Source: Alphaproteobacteria bacterium
GTDB lineage: Bacteria > Pseudomonadota > Alphaproteobacteria > Rhizobiales > Hyphomicrobiaceae
Assembly (NCBI GenBank): GCA_019137195.1
Contig: JAGVSR010000132.1
Coordinates: forward strand, 1 to 54,116
Length of the DNA stretch: 54,116 nt
Reading direction: 5' to 3'
Translations under genes and position numbers: made by a program
Shown here: one piece after another, positions 34,937 to 44,060 of the stretch
Numbering within the stretch: position 1 is the stretch's first letter
How the letters are laid out: each line of letters begins with the position of its first letter
The notes under the pieces: generated by a model
Told to the model about the DNA's origin: nothing
Database searches by the model: none
Seen by the model: the letters and a program-made list of their open reading frames with translations, nothing else

Positions 34937-36154
34937 GTGCAAATCACGCCGATTGTGCTGCACGCCGCCATGCGGCTGCCGGCGGTGTCGCCGCTGTTCT
35001 CGGACGCGCTCGCCGTCACGTCGATGACGCTCGCGCCGGACGGCGACGTGGTGCTGACTACGAGCGCTCCGCACGGCGTTATGCTGGGGTCCAAGACGGT
35101 GCTCGCGATCACGGCGGCTGGCGTCGGCAATCCGATTGCCGCGGCGGTGCTCGAGGACGACGGCAACCTCACGCTCACGACTACCTACGACCACGATTTC
35201 ACGACCGCTCCCGCCGGCAACGAGTTCACGCCGTGGGACGCGTTCGTGACGCTCTCGGGCTTCTCAGACCCGCTGATCAACGGCCAGCGCCAGCTCGTCG
35301 GCGTGCTCGACGCGCGGACGATCATCGTTCGCCCCGGCGGGCCAGTCGATGACACCGGCTGGACGGCCGAGGCCTCCGTGCTCGATCGCCTGCCGCCGTC
35401 GGTGACGGGCTGGCACGCGGCCGAGGCAACTGGCGCCACGACACTCGCCTTCCCCGCAGGCGCCGACGTCTCGCGGTCGATGACGGTCGCGACGCCGACG
35501 GTGGTTCGCGACATTCGCGTCTGGGGTGCGGTCGATTTTGCGACCGCAATGAAAAAGTTCGTCAGCGACAACGAGTCGATGAGTGCCGGCAAGGCGCACA
35601 TGTTCATCATGCCGCTGGCGCGAGTGCGCACGTCGCGGGCGCGCGCGGCTAAAACCGACGCGATCGCGGAAGTCAGCCAGGCGTCCGAGCTGCGCCTGCA
35701 GATGCTCGACGGCTTCTCGGCCGTCGTGTTCCTGCCGGCCAAGGAGAACGCAGGCGCCATTGCCGCCGCCGACAAATGCCACGGCCCGATCCTGCACGCG
35801 GTGCTGCGCACGTTCCTCGGCCTTAAGCTTCCGCGCCCGGAGCTGATGAGCGGGCAGGAATACTGCGCGATCCTCGGCGAGCACGGCACGCAGCTCTGCA
35901 ACGGCGCGATCTACGCGCACGTCTACAGCTTCGAGCAGCCGGCCACGATCTCGCGCACCGACGCGCTCGCGCCCTACGAGCAAGCCGACTTCGGCTCGTG
36001 GCAGCCAGGGGCCGACCCGGCCGCGCCCGTTCCCGACACCATCGCGCCGATCGGCGCGCCTGCCTACCGCGGCATCGACTTCACCGGAATCCTGCACGAC
36101 GGCCAGCCGCAGCCGCTCACCGCAAGCCTCGACTTTGGAGATGAGACGCCATGA
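34937..36154 (+). CDS. virion-associated protein, 405 aa, tail-terminator region
   Basis: GTG at 34937. Beta-rich N terminus (LPAVSPLFSDALAVTSMTLA, GVMLGSKTVLAITAAGVGNP) and a C-terminal alpha/beta part (GKAHMFIMPLARVRTSRARA, LRLQMLDGFSAVVFLPAKEN, IAAADKCHGPILHAVLRTFL). The C-terminal half matches the gp37/tail-terminator-like proteins located before the sheath gene in Mu-like tails. The N-terminal extension is unusual. A stop overlap (ATGA) leads to the next gene. Confidence 0.65.
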   Translation: MQITPIVLHAAMRLPAVSPLFSDALAVTSMTLAPDGDVVLTTSAPHGVMLGSKTVLAITAAGVGNPIAAAVLEDDGNLTLTTTYDHDFTTAPAGNEFTPWDAFVTLSGFSDPLINGQRQLVGVLDARTIIVRPGGPVDDTGWTAEASVLDRLPPSVTGWHAAEATGATTLAFPAGADVSRSMTVATPTVVRDIRVWGAVDFATAMKKFVSDNESMSAGKAHMFIMPLARVRTSRARAAKTDAIAEVSQASELRLQMLDGFSAVVFLPAKENAGAIAAADKCHGPILHAVLRTFLGLKLPRPELMSGQEYCAILGEHGTQLCNGAIYAHVYSFEQPATISRTDALAPYEQADFGSWQPGADPAAPVPDTIAPIGAPAYRGIDFTGILHDGQPQPLTASLDFGDETP

Positions 36155-36387
36155 AGAAGATTGTGCTTGAGATCACCGGCACCGTGCCGCTCGGCGGCCA
36201 GCCGCCGGGCTCGCGCTTCGAGGTCGAGGCATTCGACGACGGCACACCGACCTCGCTCTACTGGCGCAAGCGCCTCGCCGACGAGGCAGCCTGCCAGTGC
36301 GGCGCTGTGCGCGTCGTGCCCGACGAGGCACCAGCCGAGCCCGCCACCCTTGCTGCCCCCGCCGCTTCCGCCAAGAAAGGACGCTAA
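36151..36387 (+). CDS. small protein before the sheath, 78 aa (DUF2635-like)
   Basis: ATG at 36151, overlapping the previous stop. A short protein: MKKIVLEITGTVPLGGQPPG, SRFEVEAFDDGTPTSLYWRK, RLADEAACQCGAV, then a disordered acidic Ala/Pro tail. Mu-like tails carry such a small protein (Mu gp38, DUF2635) right before the sheath. The match is by position and size. Confidence 0.65.
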   Translation: MKKIVLEITGTVPLGGQPPGSRFEVEAFDDGTPTSLYWRKRLADEAACQCGAVRVVPDEAPAEPATLAAPAASAKKGR

Positions 36388-36390
36388 CCG

Positions 36391-37935
36391 ATGGCCACGA
36401 CCGCCGTGCGCAACCCGCGCATTACACTCAACATCATCCCGCGCGACCAGCGCGTGGGAACCGAGGCCCATCGCGCTCTCATCGTCGGGCAGCGCACGTC
36501 GGCAGGCTCGGCCGTCGCCGGGCCGGTGTTCGACCTCCCGCGCACCGCCGCAGAGATCAACGCGCTGTTCGGCGCCCGCTCGCACGCGGCCCTCCTCGCG
36601 CGGCGCTTCCGCAAGGCGAACCCCTACACCTCCTGCGACGTGCGGCTGCTCGAAGACGCTGGCGGTGCGGTCAAGGCGACCGCGATCATCGCCTACGCCG
36701 GCGCGGCCACGGAGGCGCGCACGGTGACCTACCGCATCGTCTCCGGCAACGACCACGCCTACGTGGTCGACGCGGTCGTCGGCGACACGCCCGCCACGCT
36801 GCTCGGCAAGCTCCTGACGCTCGTCTCGGCGGACCCGAACGCGCCGTTCACGGGCACCTACGCCGCCAACGCGCTGACGCTGACGGCAGCCAACGGCGGC
36901 AAGGTCAGCAACAACTGGCCGCTCTCGGTCGACACCGAGATCCCGGGCCTCGATCTGACGCTGACCGGCTGGACCGGCGGCGCCACCGACCCGACGCTGA
37001 CGACGGTCTTCGACTTCGCGGAGAACATCCGCTACCAGACCGTGATCTGGCCATCGGCCTACCCGCAGGCGAACCTCAAGGCCTTCCTCGACCCGCGGAA
37101 GAACCTCGACAACGACATCAAGGACGGTCGCGGCTTTGTGTTCTCGCACTCGGCGCTCGCCACGCTCAAGACGGAAAGCATCGCGCTCAACTCGTCCGAG
37201 ATCGTGATCGTCAGCAACGAGACGCCGACCGACGCCAAGTGGAAGGGCTGCTACTTCCCGGAGGCTGGCGACCTCATCGCCACAACCTTCGCCGCCGAGC
37301 GTGCGCTCCGCTTCGAGGACGGCAAGTCGATCAACCACATCGTCGCCAACAACGAGTACTCCGAGCAGTTCGGCGGCATGGACAAGTGCGCCCTGCCCTA
37401 CTTCAACACGCCGATCCTGTTCTGCGGCCAGCCGCTCCGCGGCGCCGGCTTCAGCCAGCCCGAGCAGCTCGAGCTCGAGAGTGTGGGCGTCTCCATCCTC
37501 GGCCGCAACGAGCGCAACACCTCGGTGATCGCGGGCGTGATGGTCACGACCTGGCAGACCGACGTCGCCGGCAACGACGACGACACCTGGAAATACCTCG
37601 AGTGGCGCGACACCCACGGCACCATCCGCGAGTACTTCGTAGCCAACTTCCGCAAGGAGTTCAGCCAGCACCGCATGACGACCGGCGTCGGCGTGCCCGG
37701 CTACGCGTTCGTCGACGAGCCGACGATGCGCGCCTTCGGCCTCTCGCTCTACGATGACCTCGCCGCCATCGGCATCACGGTCAAGGGGCAGGCGGCCCGG
37801 GCCAAGTTCGAGGCCGCGCAGTCGATCGTGCTGAAGCCCGACAAGCGCCGCGTCGAGTACAACGCCGACGTGCCGATGGTCAGCCAGTTCGGCGAGATGA
37901 TCGGCTCCATCAAGTTCAATTTCGCCACCGCGTAA
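36391..37935 (+). CDS. contractile tail sheath protein (Mu L-like)
   Basis: 514 aa, ATG at 36391. Forms the outer contractile layer. Family signs: NPRITLNIIPRDQRVGTEAH, LIVGQRTSAGSAVAGPVFDL, the AEINALFGARSHAALLARRF segment and the C-terminal WKYLEWRDTHGTIREYFVAN. The C-terminal segment VSQFGEMIGSIKFNFATA forms the inter-subunit strands of the sheath. This shows the virus is a myovirus. A hairpin (37960-37978) follows the gene. Confidence 0.93.
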   Translation: MATTAVRNPRITLNIIPRDQRVGTEAHRALIVGQRTSAGSAVAGPVFDLPRTAAEINALFGARSHAALLARRFRKANPYTSCDVRLLEDAGGAVKATAIIAYAGAATEARTVTYRIVSGNDHAYVVDAVVGDTPATLLGKLLTLVSADPNAPFTGTYAANALTLTAANGGKVSNNWPLSVDTEIPGLDLTLTGWTGGATDPTLTTVFDFAENIRYQTVIWPSAYPQANLKAFLDPRKNLDNDIKDGRGFVFSHSALATLKTESIALNSSEIVIVSNETPTDAKWKGCYFPEAGDLIATTFAAERALRFEDGKSINHIVANNEYSEQFGGMDKCALPYFNTPILFCGQPLRGAGFSQPEQLELESVGVSILGRNERNTSVIAGVMVTTWQTDVAGNDDDTWKYLEWRDTHGTIREYFVANFRKEFSQHRMTTGVGVPGYAFVDEPTMRAFGLSLYDDLAAIGITVKGQAARAKFEAAQSIVLKPDKRRVEYNADVPMVSQFGEMIGSIKFNFATA

Positions 37936-37959
37936 GCGGGCGGCGCTCCTGACACCCGG

Positions 37960-37978
37960 CGGCGGGCCGCGCCCGCCG
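37960..37978 (+). terminator. hairpin after the sheath gene
   Basis: 8-bp stem CGGCGGGC/GCCCGCCG with a 3-base loop; no T-run. It is placed between the sheath and tube genes, like the hairpins after the capsid and decoration genes. Confidence 0.4.
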
Positions 37979-38014
37979 TTCCCCATTCCGCTCTCAGCCT
38001 GACAGGACAGCCTC

Positions 38015-38419
38015 ATGTCGATCGAGCAGACGAAAACCATCTCCACGCCCAAGGTCTACATCAACGGCTCGGTCTGGCCGATCGAGCCCAACAGCTTCAA
38101 GTACACGCTTCCCGGCGAGGTCAAGGTCCGGTCCATGAGCTCGGGCGGCGGCAACGTCCAGATCGTGGCCGGCGTCGATGCGTCGAAGCTGCTCGGCAAG
38201 GTCAAGTTCGCGGTCGCCGCGACGAAGCAGATGATCGACCGCGTCAAGGCGGTCAAGGCGCTCTCGAACGCCGGCGTCGGCGCGACCTGCCGTGCCGGCG
38301 ATCCGCCGTGGGCCGAGTCCTGGTCCAACATGTTCCTCGCCAACGAGACCGAGGTCATGCTCGAGGCCGAGGGCAAGATCGAGCTCGAGTTCGACGGCGA
38401 GTACACGTCCGTCATGTAA
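38015..38419 (+). CDS. tail tube protein (Mu M-like)
   Basis: 134 aa, ATG at 38015. Makes the inner rigid tube. Pattern: TISTPKVYINGSVWPIEPNS, FKYTLPGEVKVRSMSSGGGN, VDASKLLGKVKFAVAATKQM and NETEVMLEAEGKIELEFDGE. Length and beta strands fit the Phage_tail_tube (Mu M) group. It follows the sheath, the standard order. Confidence 0.92.
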   Translation: MSIEQTKTISTPKVYINGSVWPIEPNSFKYTLPGEVKVRSMSSGGGNVQIVAGVDASKLLGKVKFAVAATKQMIDRVKAVKALSNAGVGATCRAGDPPWAESWSNMFLANETEVMLEAEGKIELEFDGEYTSVM

Positions 38420-38481
38420 GGCGCGCGCCGCGGAAGGGGCCGCGGCGCTCTATTCTCTCAGCACTCAGGGGACACACGCAC

Positions 38482-39087
38482 ATGGCACGCGGTGAAAAGA
38501 CGACCGAGTACGAGCACGGGTTCGAGTACAGCCACGAGGGGTCGATCGTCGAAGGCACGGCGATAACCGTCCGCGCGCCTGGGCTGGTGGATCTCGCCGT
38601 GCACGCCAGGATGCAATCGATCTGCAACCGCGCGCTGATCGAGTTCTTCCCGGTCGTGAAGAAGATGCGCGACGAGGCGCGGGACGACGAGGAGGCGGAG
38701 ACAGCGGCCGCCGAAGCGGACGCTGAGCCTGCCGAAGGCAAGAAGAAGCCCGAGATCGACGCGTTGCAGATCATCTCCTACGGCCTCGGCGAGGATGGTT
38801 ACGCGTCATTCGTTGCGTGGCTGAAAAAGACGCTCACGGGCAACGCGCGGCTGGCCTTTGTCGCCGGCACACGTCAGCCGCTCACCGACGAGATCTGGGC
38901 CAGCCTCGAGGATCGCGGCGCGCTCAAGAGCGTGCTGTCGGTTCTGTCGGATTTCTCCTCTTTTTTCTTCACCCTCTCCGGCGAGACGAGCGCTTCGGAG
39001 AGCGCGAGTGGCGCCGGCTCATCGTCGACATCTGCATCGGCACCAAAGGAGGTGTTGATTACGAGGACGCCAAGACGCTCCCGTTAG
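38482..39087 (+). CDS. tail assembly chaperone, short (zero-frame) form
   Basis: 201 aa, ATG at 38482. Acts during tail formation with the tape measure. Helical and acidic (VDLAVHARMQSICNRALIEF, MRDEARDDEEAETAAAEADA), then a Lys-rich middle and helical DEIWASLEDRGALKSVLSVL. The region after SSFFFTLSGETSASE is low complexity and probably a read-out product of the zero frame. The slip site is at 38961-38967. This is the G-like product. Confidence 0.8.
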   Translation: MARGEKTTEYEHGFEYSHEGSIVEGTAITVRAPGLVDLAVHARMQSICNRALIEFFPVVKKMRDEARDDEEAETAAAEADAEPAEGKKKPEIDALQIISYGLGEDGYASFVAWLKKTLTGNARLAFVAGTRQPLTDEIWASLEDRGALKSVLSVLSDFSSFFFTLSGETSASESASGAGSSSTSASAPKEVLITRTPRRSR

Positions 39088-39167
39088 AGGAGCTGGACGA
39101 GATTGCGGTCTTGATCCGCGATCATCACCGCGATGTCGAGCGCGCGATGAAGAACGCCAAACGCTGA
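38482..39167 (+). CDS. tail assembly chaperone, -1 frameshift fusion
   Basis: About 229 aa, made by a -1 ribosomal shift at T TTT TTC (38961-38967). The shifted part reads SSFFLHPLRRDERFGEREWR, then IVDICIGTKGGVDYEDAKTL and LDEIAVLIRDHHRDVERAMK, a coherent helical domain, unlike the low-complexity zero-frame end. Coding logic, the slip site and downstream hairpin support it. This mirrors G/GT of lambda and gp41/gp42 of Mu. Confidence 0.8.
38961..39002 (+). promoter_or_regulatory. -1 frameshift signal (slip site plus hairpin)
   Basis: Slip heptamer T TTT TTC (38961-38967), in frame as codons TCT-TTT-TTC. After a 6-base spacer a stem CTCTCCG (38974-38980) pairs with CGGAGAG (38996-39002), loop 15 bases. 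Confidence 0.8.
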
Positions 39168-39178
39168 GGACGACCCCC

Positions 39179-41320
39179 ATGCCAGCCTTCTCCGTCGAGT
39201 ACATCTTCCGGATGATCGACCAGTTCTCAGGGCCATCGCGCGCGCTCGCGAACGCGGCGCGGCAGATGTCGAAGCCGATCCACGCCGCTGGTGCGGCGGC
39301 GAATTCTGCGGCAGGCGGGCTTCGGGCCTACGCCGCTGCGGCGGGTGCTGCGCTCAAGAACGTCAACGCGCTGGCGAAGGCGAAGGTGGGCGCGCTGCTG
39401 GCTGGTGGCAAAGGCGGTCGCGGCGGGCTTGGCGGCATGGGCATGTTCGGCCTTCTCGGGTCCGGCTGGTGGGCGAAGGGGCTGCTCGAGACCGGCAAGG
39501 AGGCGAGCGCGGCCGAGAACAAGTTCCGCTCGCTCGTCGACAGCGTGACCGACGCGCAGATGGAATCGTTGCGCGGCGCCATCTCGACCCAGATGAAGAA
39601 GACCGGCGAGGGCTACGCCGACCTTATGAGCGCTGCGGCTGATGCGGCGCAGATCGTCGGCAGCGCCGACATGGCCACAAACATCATGAAGATCGCGTCG
39701 AGCCTCGCCCAGATCGACACCGCTGGCAAGGACACGGCCTATTTCGCAGAGTCGCTTGCCGCACTCCTTGGTCCGGATGGATCGGTCGGCGATCTGAAGC
39801 GCATCGGCGATCAGCTCGCCAAGCAGCAGAAGCTCGGCGCCGGCACGGCCGGCGGCACCATCGAGGCCTACAAGAACCTGGCCGCCATGAAGGAGCTGAG
39901 CGGTGCCGATCCGGTGGCGCTGATGACGACCATCGGCCTCATCAAGAACTTCATGCCGGCGCTGCGCGACAGCGAGATCGGCAACATGGCCAAGTACGGC
40001 TTGCGGTTCATGACCATGCCCAAGCCGACCGACCTCAAAAGCCTCAAGATGCTCGGCTTGAGTCCGAAGGCGTTGCAGAACGCGAGCGGTCAGTTCGACG
40101 TCGCCAAGACCCAGGCCGAGCTATACAATATCGCCCAGCAGAAGGGCGGTCTCGACAAGATCAAGAAAGCGTTCTCCGGAAAAAACGTGCTGGCGGGGCA
40201 GTTCTGGCTGTCCATGCTCGGCATGCCGCCGGAGAAGTTCCAGGCCTACATGAAGGAGCTGGTCGAGAGCGCGGGCGCCCTCGAGCAGGCATCGAGCGAG
40301 CGCCAGCAGGGCATGGAGCGGGCGTGGAACAACCTCTCCGGCGTGTACCAGGATTTCAAGCGCGGGCTCGCGAAGTTCCTGGAGCCGGTGGTGGTCCCGG
40401 CAATGGACGGCATCGCCGCTACGTTCCAGGGATTGAGCTCGTTCGGAAAGTGGCTCACCGAGACACACCCGCTGCTGGCGCGGGTCATCGGCGGCGTAAC
40501 CGTTCTAGGTGGCGCCCTCACAGCCATGGCGATACCGCTGTTGCTCGTCGGCAGTGCACTGCGCTCAATGGGGGCTGGTGCCGCGCTGCGCGCGCTTGGC
40601 TGGCTGGCGAAGGGCGGTGGCCGCCTTGCGATGGCCGTCGGCAGCGGCGTGTTCACTGGACTCTCGGAGGGCATCGCTCAAGTGTACGCCGCGCGCGGTG
40701 CAATCGGCCTGCTGAGGGCTGCGGCTCGTGCGAGCATCTATCTCGCTCTGCTGGTCACCGGCTACGAGGCCATCTCCTTTGCCTACGACAACTGGGACAA
40801 GCTGAAGCAGCTCGCCGCCGATCCGCTCAAGATCGACATTATCTTCCCGGAGGCACCGGAGTGGGTGAAGTGGCTGTCGCACCAGTGGGGCGAGTCGCTC
40901 AAGAGTGACTGGCACAGCGGCTCGCAGCAGGGCGCGCAGAACATCATCGACACCGTGAAGGGATGGATGGGGTACGACCCGGCGATGGCCGGGGCGCCGC
41001 ACAGCTGGGTGCGCGGCGGGCGTCGGAACGATCCCGACTGGTACGGGCGCTTCAAAGACGCTCCCCGCGCTGGCGCCTCCTGGCTGCCGCCGTCCGTGGC
41101 GCAGGCGGCTGCCGAGCGCGAGATCACGGCGCGGGTGTCGCTTGACCCGATCCAGGTCGCAGCACCGCCGACCGTGCGCCTCGAAGGAAATCTGACGGTG
41201 ACGGGAACTGTGAACGGCTCGGTCAATGGTGGCGGCGCGGTGTCCGGCTCCATGCCGCTGTCCGCGACCGCGCCGCGCGGCCGAGCCACGGCCGAGCCGG
41301 CAGCCCCCGCGGCGCCCTAG
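39179..41320 (+). CDS. tape measure protein
   Basis: 713 aa, ATG at 39179. Sets tail length and helps open the cell. N-terminal coil (SRALANAARQMSKPIHAAG), Gly/Ala-rich stretch, then KFRSLVDSVTDAQMESLRGA and LMSAAADAAQIVGSADMATN, helical throughout. Hydrophobic segments occur at about 420-450 and 500-520 (VIGGVTVLGGALTAMAIPLL, ASIYLALLVTGYEAISF). If the usual 0.15 nm per residue holds, the tail would be near 105 nm. The C terminus is Ala/Thr-rich. Confidence 0.92.
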   Translation: MPAFSVEYIFRMIDQFSGPSRALANAARQMSKPIHAAGAAANSAAGGLRAYAAAAGAALKNVNALAKAKVGALLAGGKGGRGGLGGMGMFGLLGSGWWAKGLLETGKEASAAENKFRSLVDSVTDAQMESLRGAISTQMKKTGEGYADLMSAAADAAQIVGSADMATNIMKIASSLAQIDTAGKDTAYFAESLAALLGPDGSVGDLKRIGDQLAKQQKLGAGTAGGTIEAYKNLAAMKELSGADPVALMTTIGLIKNFMPALRDSEIGNMAKYGLRFMTMPKPTDLKSLKMLGLSPKALQNASGQFDVAKTQAELYNIAQQKGGLDKIKKAFSGKNVLAGQFWLSMLGMPPEKFQAYMKELVESAGALEQASSERQQGMERAWNNLSGVYQDFKRGLAKFLEPVVVPAMDGIAATFQGLSSFGKWLTETHPLLARVIGGVTVLGGALTAMAIPLLLVGSALRSMGAGAALRALGWLAKGGGRLAMAVGSGVFTGLSEGIAQVYAARGAIGLLRAAARASIYLALLVTGYEAISFAYDNWDKLKQLAADPLKIDIIFPEAPEWVKWLSHQWGESLKSDWHSGSQQGAQNIIDTVKGWMGYDPAMAGAPHSWVRGGRRNDPDWYGRFKDAPRAGASWLPPSVAQAAAEREITARVSLDPIQVAAPPTVRLEGNLTVTGTVNGSVNGGGAVSGSMPLSATAPRGRATAEPAAPAAP

Positions 41321-41332
41321 CGGAGCGAAACC

Positions 41333-42505
41333 ATGCTGCTCAAGGATCTTGCGCCCGCGTCGTTCCGCGGCGCCGCCTTCCTCGTGCCCAAGGACCAGGC
41401 CGAGGAGGGGCGCAACTCGATCCCGCACGACTACCCGGGCTCGACCAACCGCTACATCGAGGACAACGGCGGCACGCCGCCCGTGTTCTCGCTGACGTGC
41501 GTTCTCAAATCCCCGGACCTGCCGGCCAAGTTCTCGCGGCTCAGGCGCGCGCTCAACTCGCCCGGGCCCGGTACGCTGCAGCACCCCTACTACGGGCGCC
41601 AGCTGTGCCAGGTGCTCGGCCCGTTCCAGGTCAACCGCGAGGACGAGGATTCGGGCGTCCTCACGCTCGAGGTCAAGTTCGGCGTCACCCGCGGCCCGCT
41701 GTTCCCGGCGCTCATCACCGGGCTTCCTGCCGTCGTGTCCGGTCTTGCGTCGGCGGCGGTGGCGCGCCTCACGATGGGGCTCGTGAAAAGCTTTCCGCTG
41801 CCGGGCTCGATCACGAGTCTCAAGGCCGTCGCGGGCGCGGTGGCGGACGTCGGTCGCACGGCATCCGCGGCCTTCGGCGGCGTCTCGACCGCGGCCCGGC
41901 GGCTCGCGGCAGAGCCCGAGCGTCTCGCGCTCGATCCTCCGGCTCTTGCGGCCCACCTCAAGGCGGCGCTGCGCGACCCGTTCGACGACCTTTCCGTCAC
42001 CGCGCCGCGGCTCGTTTCCGGATCGCGGGCGCTGCTTGACGTCGCGGCGCACACGCGCACGGCAGGCCTTGCGGTGCCGGCGACGACGCTTGACCGCGTC
42101 GAGCGCCGGCAGGCGCTCTTTGCGCTTGGCGACACGGTCGCGGCGGGTGCGTTTGCCGGACTCGCCGAGGCGCTGACGGTGGCGCCTTACGCAACGGCCG
42201 AGGCGGTGGACGTTGCCGAGACGGCGCTGGCCTCGGCCTACGGCACGCTTCAGGAATTGCCGCTCGACGCCACGGCCGCGGCCGACGCGCTGCAGCTCTT
42301 CCTCGAGGCCTCGGCCGTGCTCGAGCGCGAGGAGGTGCGCCTGCCGCGCATCGCGACGCTCACCGTCAACGGCTTCCCTGCCAGCGTGCTCGCCTACGAA
42401 CTCTACGACGATCCGTCGAATGCGCCCGCGCTCGTCGAGCTCAACCTCGGCCAGAACCCGACGCTGCTCGACGGCGCCGTGACCGTGCTCGAGCGCGTGG
42501 CATGA
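41333..42505 (+). CDS. DNA circularisation/tail protein N (Mu N-like)
   Basis: 390 aa, ATG at 41333. The N-terminal 100 residues (LAPASFRGAAFLVPKDQAEE, VPHDYPGSTNRYIEDNGGTP-like segment, LTCVLKSPDLPAKFSRLRRA, PGTLQHPYYGRQLCQVLGPF) match the DNA-circulation N domain. The remainder is helical. In Mu-like tails this protein sits in the baseplate hub region and forms part of the tail. The stop overlaps the next ATG. Confidence 0.9.
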   Translation: MLLKDLAPASFRGAAFLVPKDQAEEGRNSIPHDYPGSTNRYIEDNGGTPPVFSLTCVLKSPDLPAKFSRLRRALNSPGPGTLQHPYYGRQLCQVLGPFQVNREDEDSGVLTLEVKFGVTRGPLFPALITGLPAVVSGLASAAVARLTMGLVKSFPLPGSITSLKAVAGAVADVGRTASAAFGGVSTAARRLAAEPERLALDPPALAAHLKAALRDPFDDLSVTAPRLVSGSRALLDVAAHTRTAGLAVPATTLDRVERRQALFALGDTVAAGAFAGLAEALTVAPYATAEAVDVAETALASAYGTLQELPLDATAAADALQLFLEASAVLEREEVRLPRIATLTVNGFPASVLAYELYDDPSNAPALVELNLGQNPTLLDGAVTVLERVA

Positions 42506-43671
42506 CGACGCCGTCGGAAATGGTGACGGTGCTCATCAACGGGGCGCCGTACGTCGGCTGGAAGAAGGTGACAGCCAAGGTGTCGTTCGACGAGTGCGCG
42601 GGCGAGGCAACGCTTTGCATCTCGGCGCAGCCTGGCGTGCCGCTGCCGATCCACCTCGGCGACGAGGCCGTTATCATCTTCGGCACGACGCCGGTCATCA
42701 CTGGCAACGTGCGCGAGGTGTCGGGCGGCCACGAGTGGCAGAGCCACGACATCGAGGTGCACATCCGCGACCGGACGCAGGATTTCGTGCAGTCGACTAT
42801 CGGGCCGAAGCTGCCGAAGATGGACCCGCCGATCGCGCTCAAGGACGTGCTGACGAACACGCTCGGCACGATGGGCTTGTCGCGCATCGGCGTCATCGAC
42901 AAGGTCAACCCGCCGCCCTACGGCCCGGCCGAGGTGGTGCAGGGAGCGATCGACGACCGCGGCTTCAATTTTGCCGATCGCTGGGCGCAGAAGCGCCAGG
43001 TGCTCATGACGAGCGACGGCAAGGGAAACCTCGTCATCGACCGCAACATGAAGCGGCGCGGGCCTGGCATGGTGCACAAGGGGCCGCCGGACGACCCGCT
43101 CAACAACGTGCTCAAGGACACCTACAAGAACAGCGACCTCGAGCGCGAGAACACCACCGGCTGCTGCGGCCAGAAGTCGACGAACGATAAGAAGCACTGG
43201 GAATCGAAACCCAAGGGCGAGCAGACGGCGCAGGCCGATCCGCTGCAGCAGCACTGGGGCTACGCGGTCGACACCGCGATCCGGCCCGAGCTCAAGATGC
43301 ACTACCGCGGCGGGCGCGGCATCGACGGCGAGACGCCGGAGAAGAGCGCGGCGTGGCGTGCCTCGGTCGCGCGCGGGCGCGGCTTCCAGTACGGCGCCAC
43401 CCTGCAGGGTTTCGACGCGGCGCCGGGCGTGATCTGGTGGCCGGGCTTCATCGTGCCGGTCTACTCGTGGGCGTGGGAGATCGCCGACGACCTGCTGATC
43501 AAGGACTGCACGTTCGAGAAAGACTGGGAGGGCGGCTCGCGCACGACGCTGACGCTCGTCCCCGGCGACAGCTTCTCGGACCAGGCGCAGGCATCGGCCG
43601 CGCCGTCGAGGGGCGGCGGCCAGGGCATGGGCACCGCGGCGGTGGGGTCGTTCGCGAAGGCCGTGGTTTAG
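42502..43671 (+). CDS. baseplate hub protein (Mu P-like, gpD family)
   Basis: 389 aa, ATG at 42502. Forms the hub at the tail end. Hub segments: YVGWKKVTAKVSFDECAGEA, AVIIFGTTPVITGNVREVSG, EVHIRDRTQDFVQSTIGPKL and IQSNFADRWAQKRQVLMTSD-like stretch, then GNLVIDRNMKRRGPGMVHKG. Two adjacent cysteines (TTGCCGQKS). The order N-P-45 matches Mu. Confidence 0.9.
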   Translation: MTTPSEMVTVLINGAPYVGWKKVTAKVSFDECAGEATLCISAQPGVPLPIHLGDEAVIIFGTTPVITGNVREVSGGHEWQSHDIEVHIRDRTQDFVQSTIGPKLPKMDPPIALKDVLTNTLGTMGLSRIGVIDKVNPPPYGPAEVVQGAIDDRGFNFADRWAQKRQVLMTSDGKGNLVIDRNMKRRGPGMVHKGPPDDPLNNVLKDTYKNSDLERENTTGCCGQKSTNDKKHWESKPKGEQTAQADPLQQHWGYAVDTAIRPELKMHYRGGRGIDGETPEKSAAWRASVARGRGFQYGATLQGFDAAPGVIWWPGFIVPVYSWAWEIADDLLIKDCTFEKDWEGGSRTTLTLVPGDSFSDQAQASAAPSRGGGQGMGTAAVGSFAKAVV

Positions 43672-43687
43672 ACGGGGACACGAGGCA

Positions 43688-44056
43688 ATGAGCGCAGCAC
43701 ACAGGAACATCCGCTGGGCTAAGGTGGTCGGCCCGTCCAACGACAAAGGGCCTTACAAGCTCGTCGACCTCGAGGCCGACGGCAAGCAGATCACGGCCAT
43801 GGTGCTAGATCTTGGAGGCGTCCACGTGACACCAGTGAAGGACGGGCAGGCGCTGATCCTCCTGCCCGACGGCGACGAGGGGAAGGCCGTCTGCATCGTC
43901 ATGCCGCCGCCGGCCAAGCGCGTCGACGAGCAGAAGGAGGGCATGATGACCCTCAAAAACCACGTCAAGGGGCAGTCGATCGTACTCGACGACAACGGCA
44001 ACATCATCGCCAAGACGACCGGAACCTATCACATCAACCCGCCGGACGAGGCGTGA
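43688..44056 (+). CDS. baseplate spike/assembly protein (Mu gp45-like)
   Basis: 122 aa, ATG at 43688. The first part is an OB-fold-like segment (RWAKVVGPSNDKGPYKLVDL, TAMVLDLGGVHVTPVKDGQA), ending in a repetitive beta-helix start (VKGQSIVLDDNGNIIAKTTG, TYHINPP). It pierces the host membrane. It is followed by the PAAR tip gene. Confidence 0.86.
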   Translation: MSAAHRNIRWAKVVGPSNDKGPYKLVDLEADGKQITAMVLDLGGVHVTPVKDGQALILLPDGDEGKAVCIVMPPPAKRVDEQKEGMMTLKNHVKGQSIVLDDNGNIIAKTTGTYHINPPDEA

Positions 44057-44060
44057 GCCC

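Noticed and set aside
36064-38052. A 662-codon minus-strand frame opposite the sheath gene
   Set aside because: The plus strand encodes a clear tail sheath; the antisense product has no recognisable fold and is a typical GC-rich shadow.
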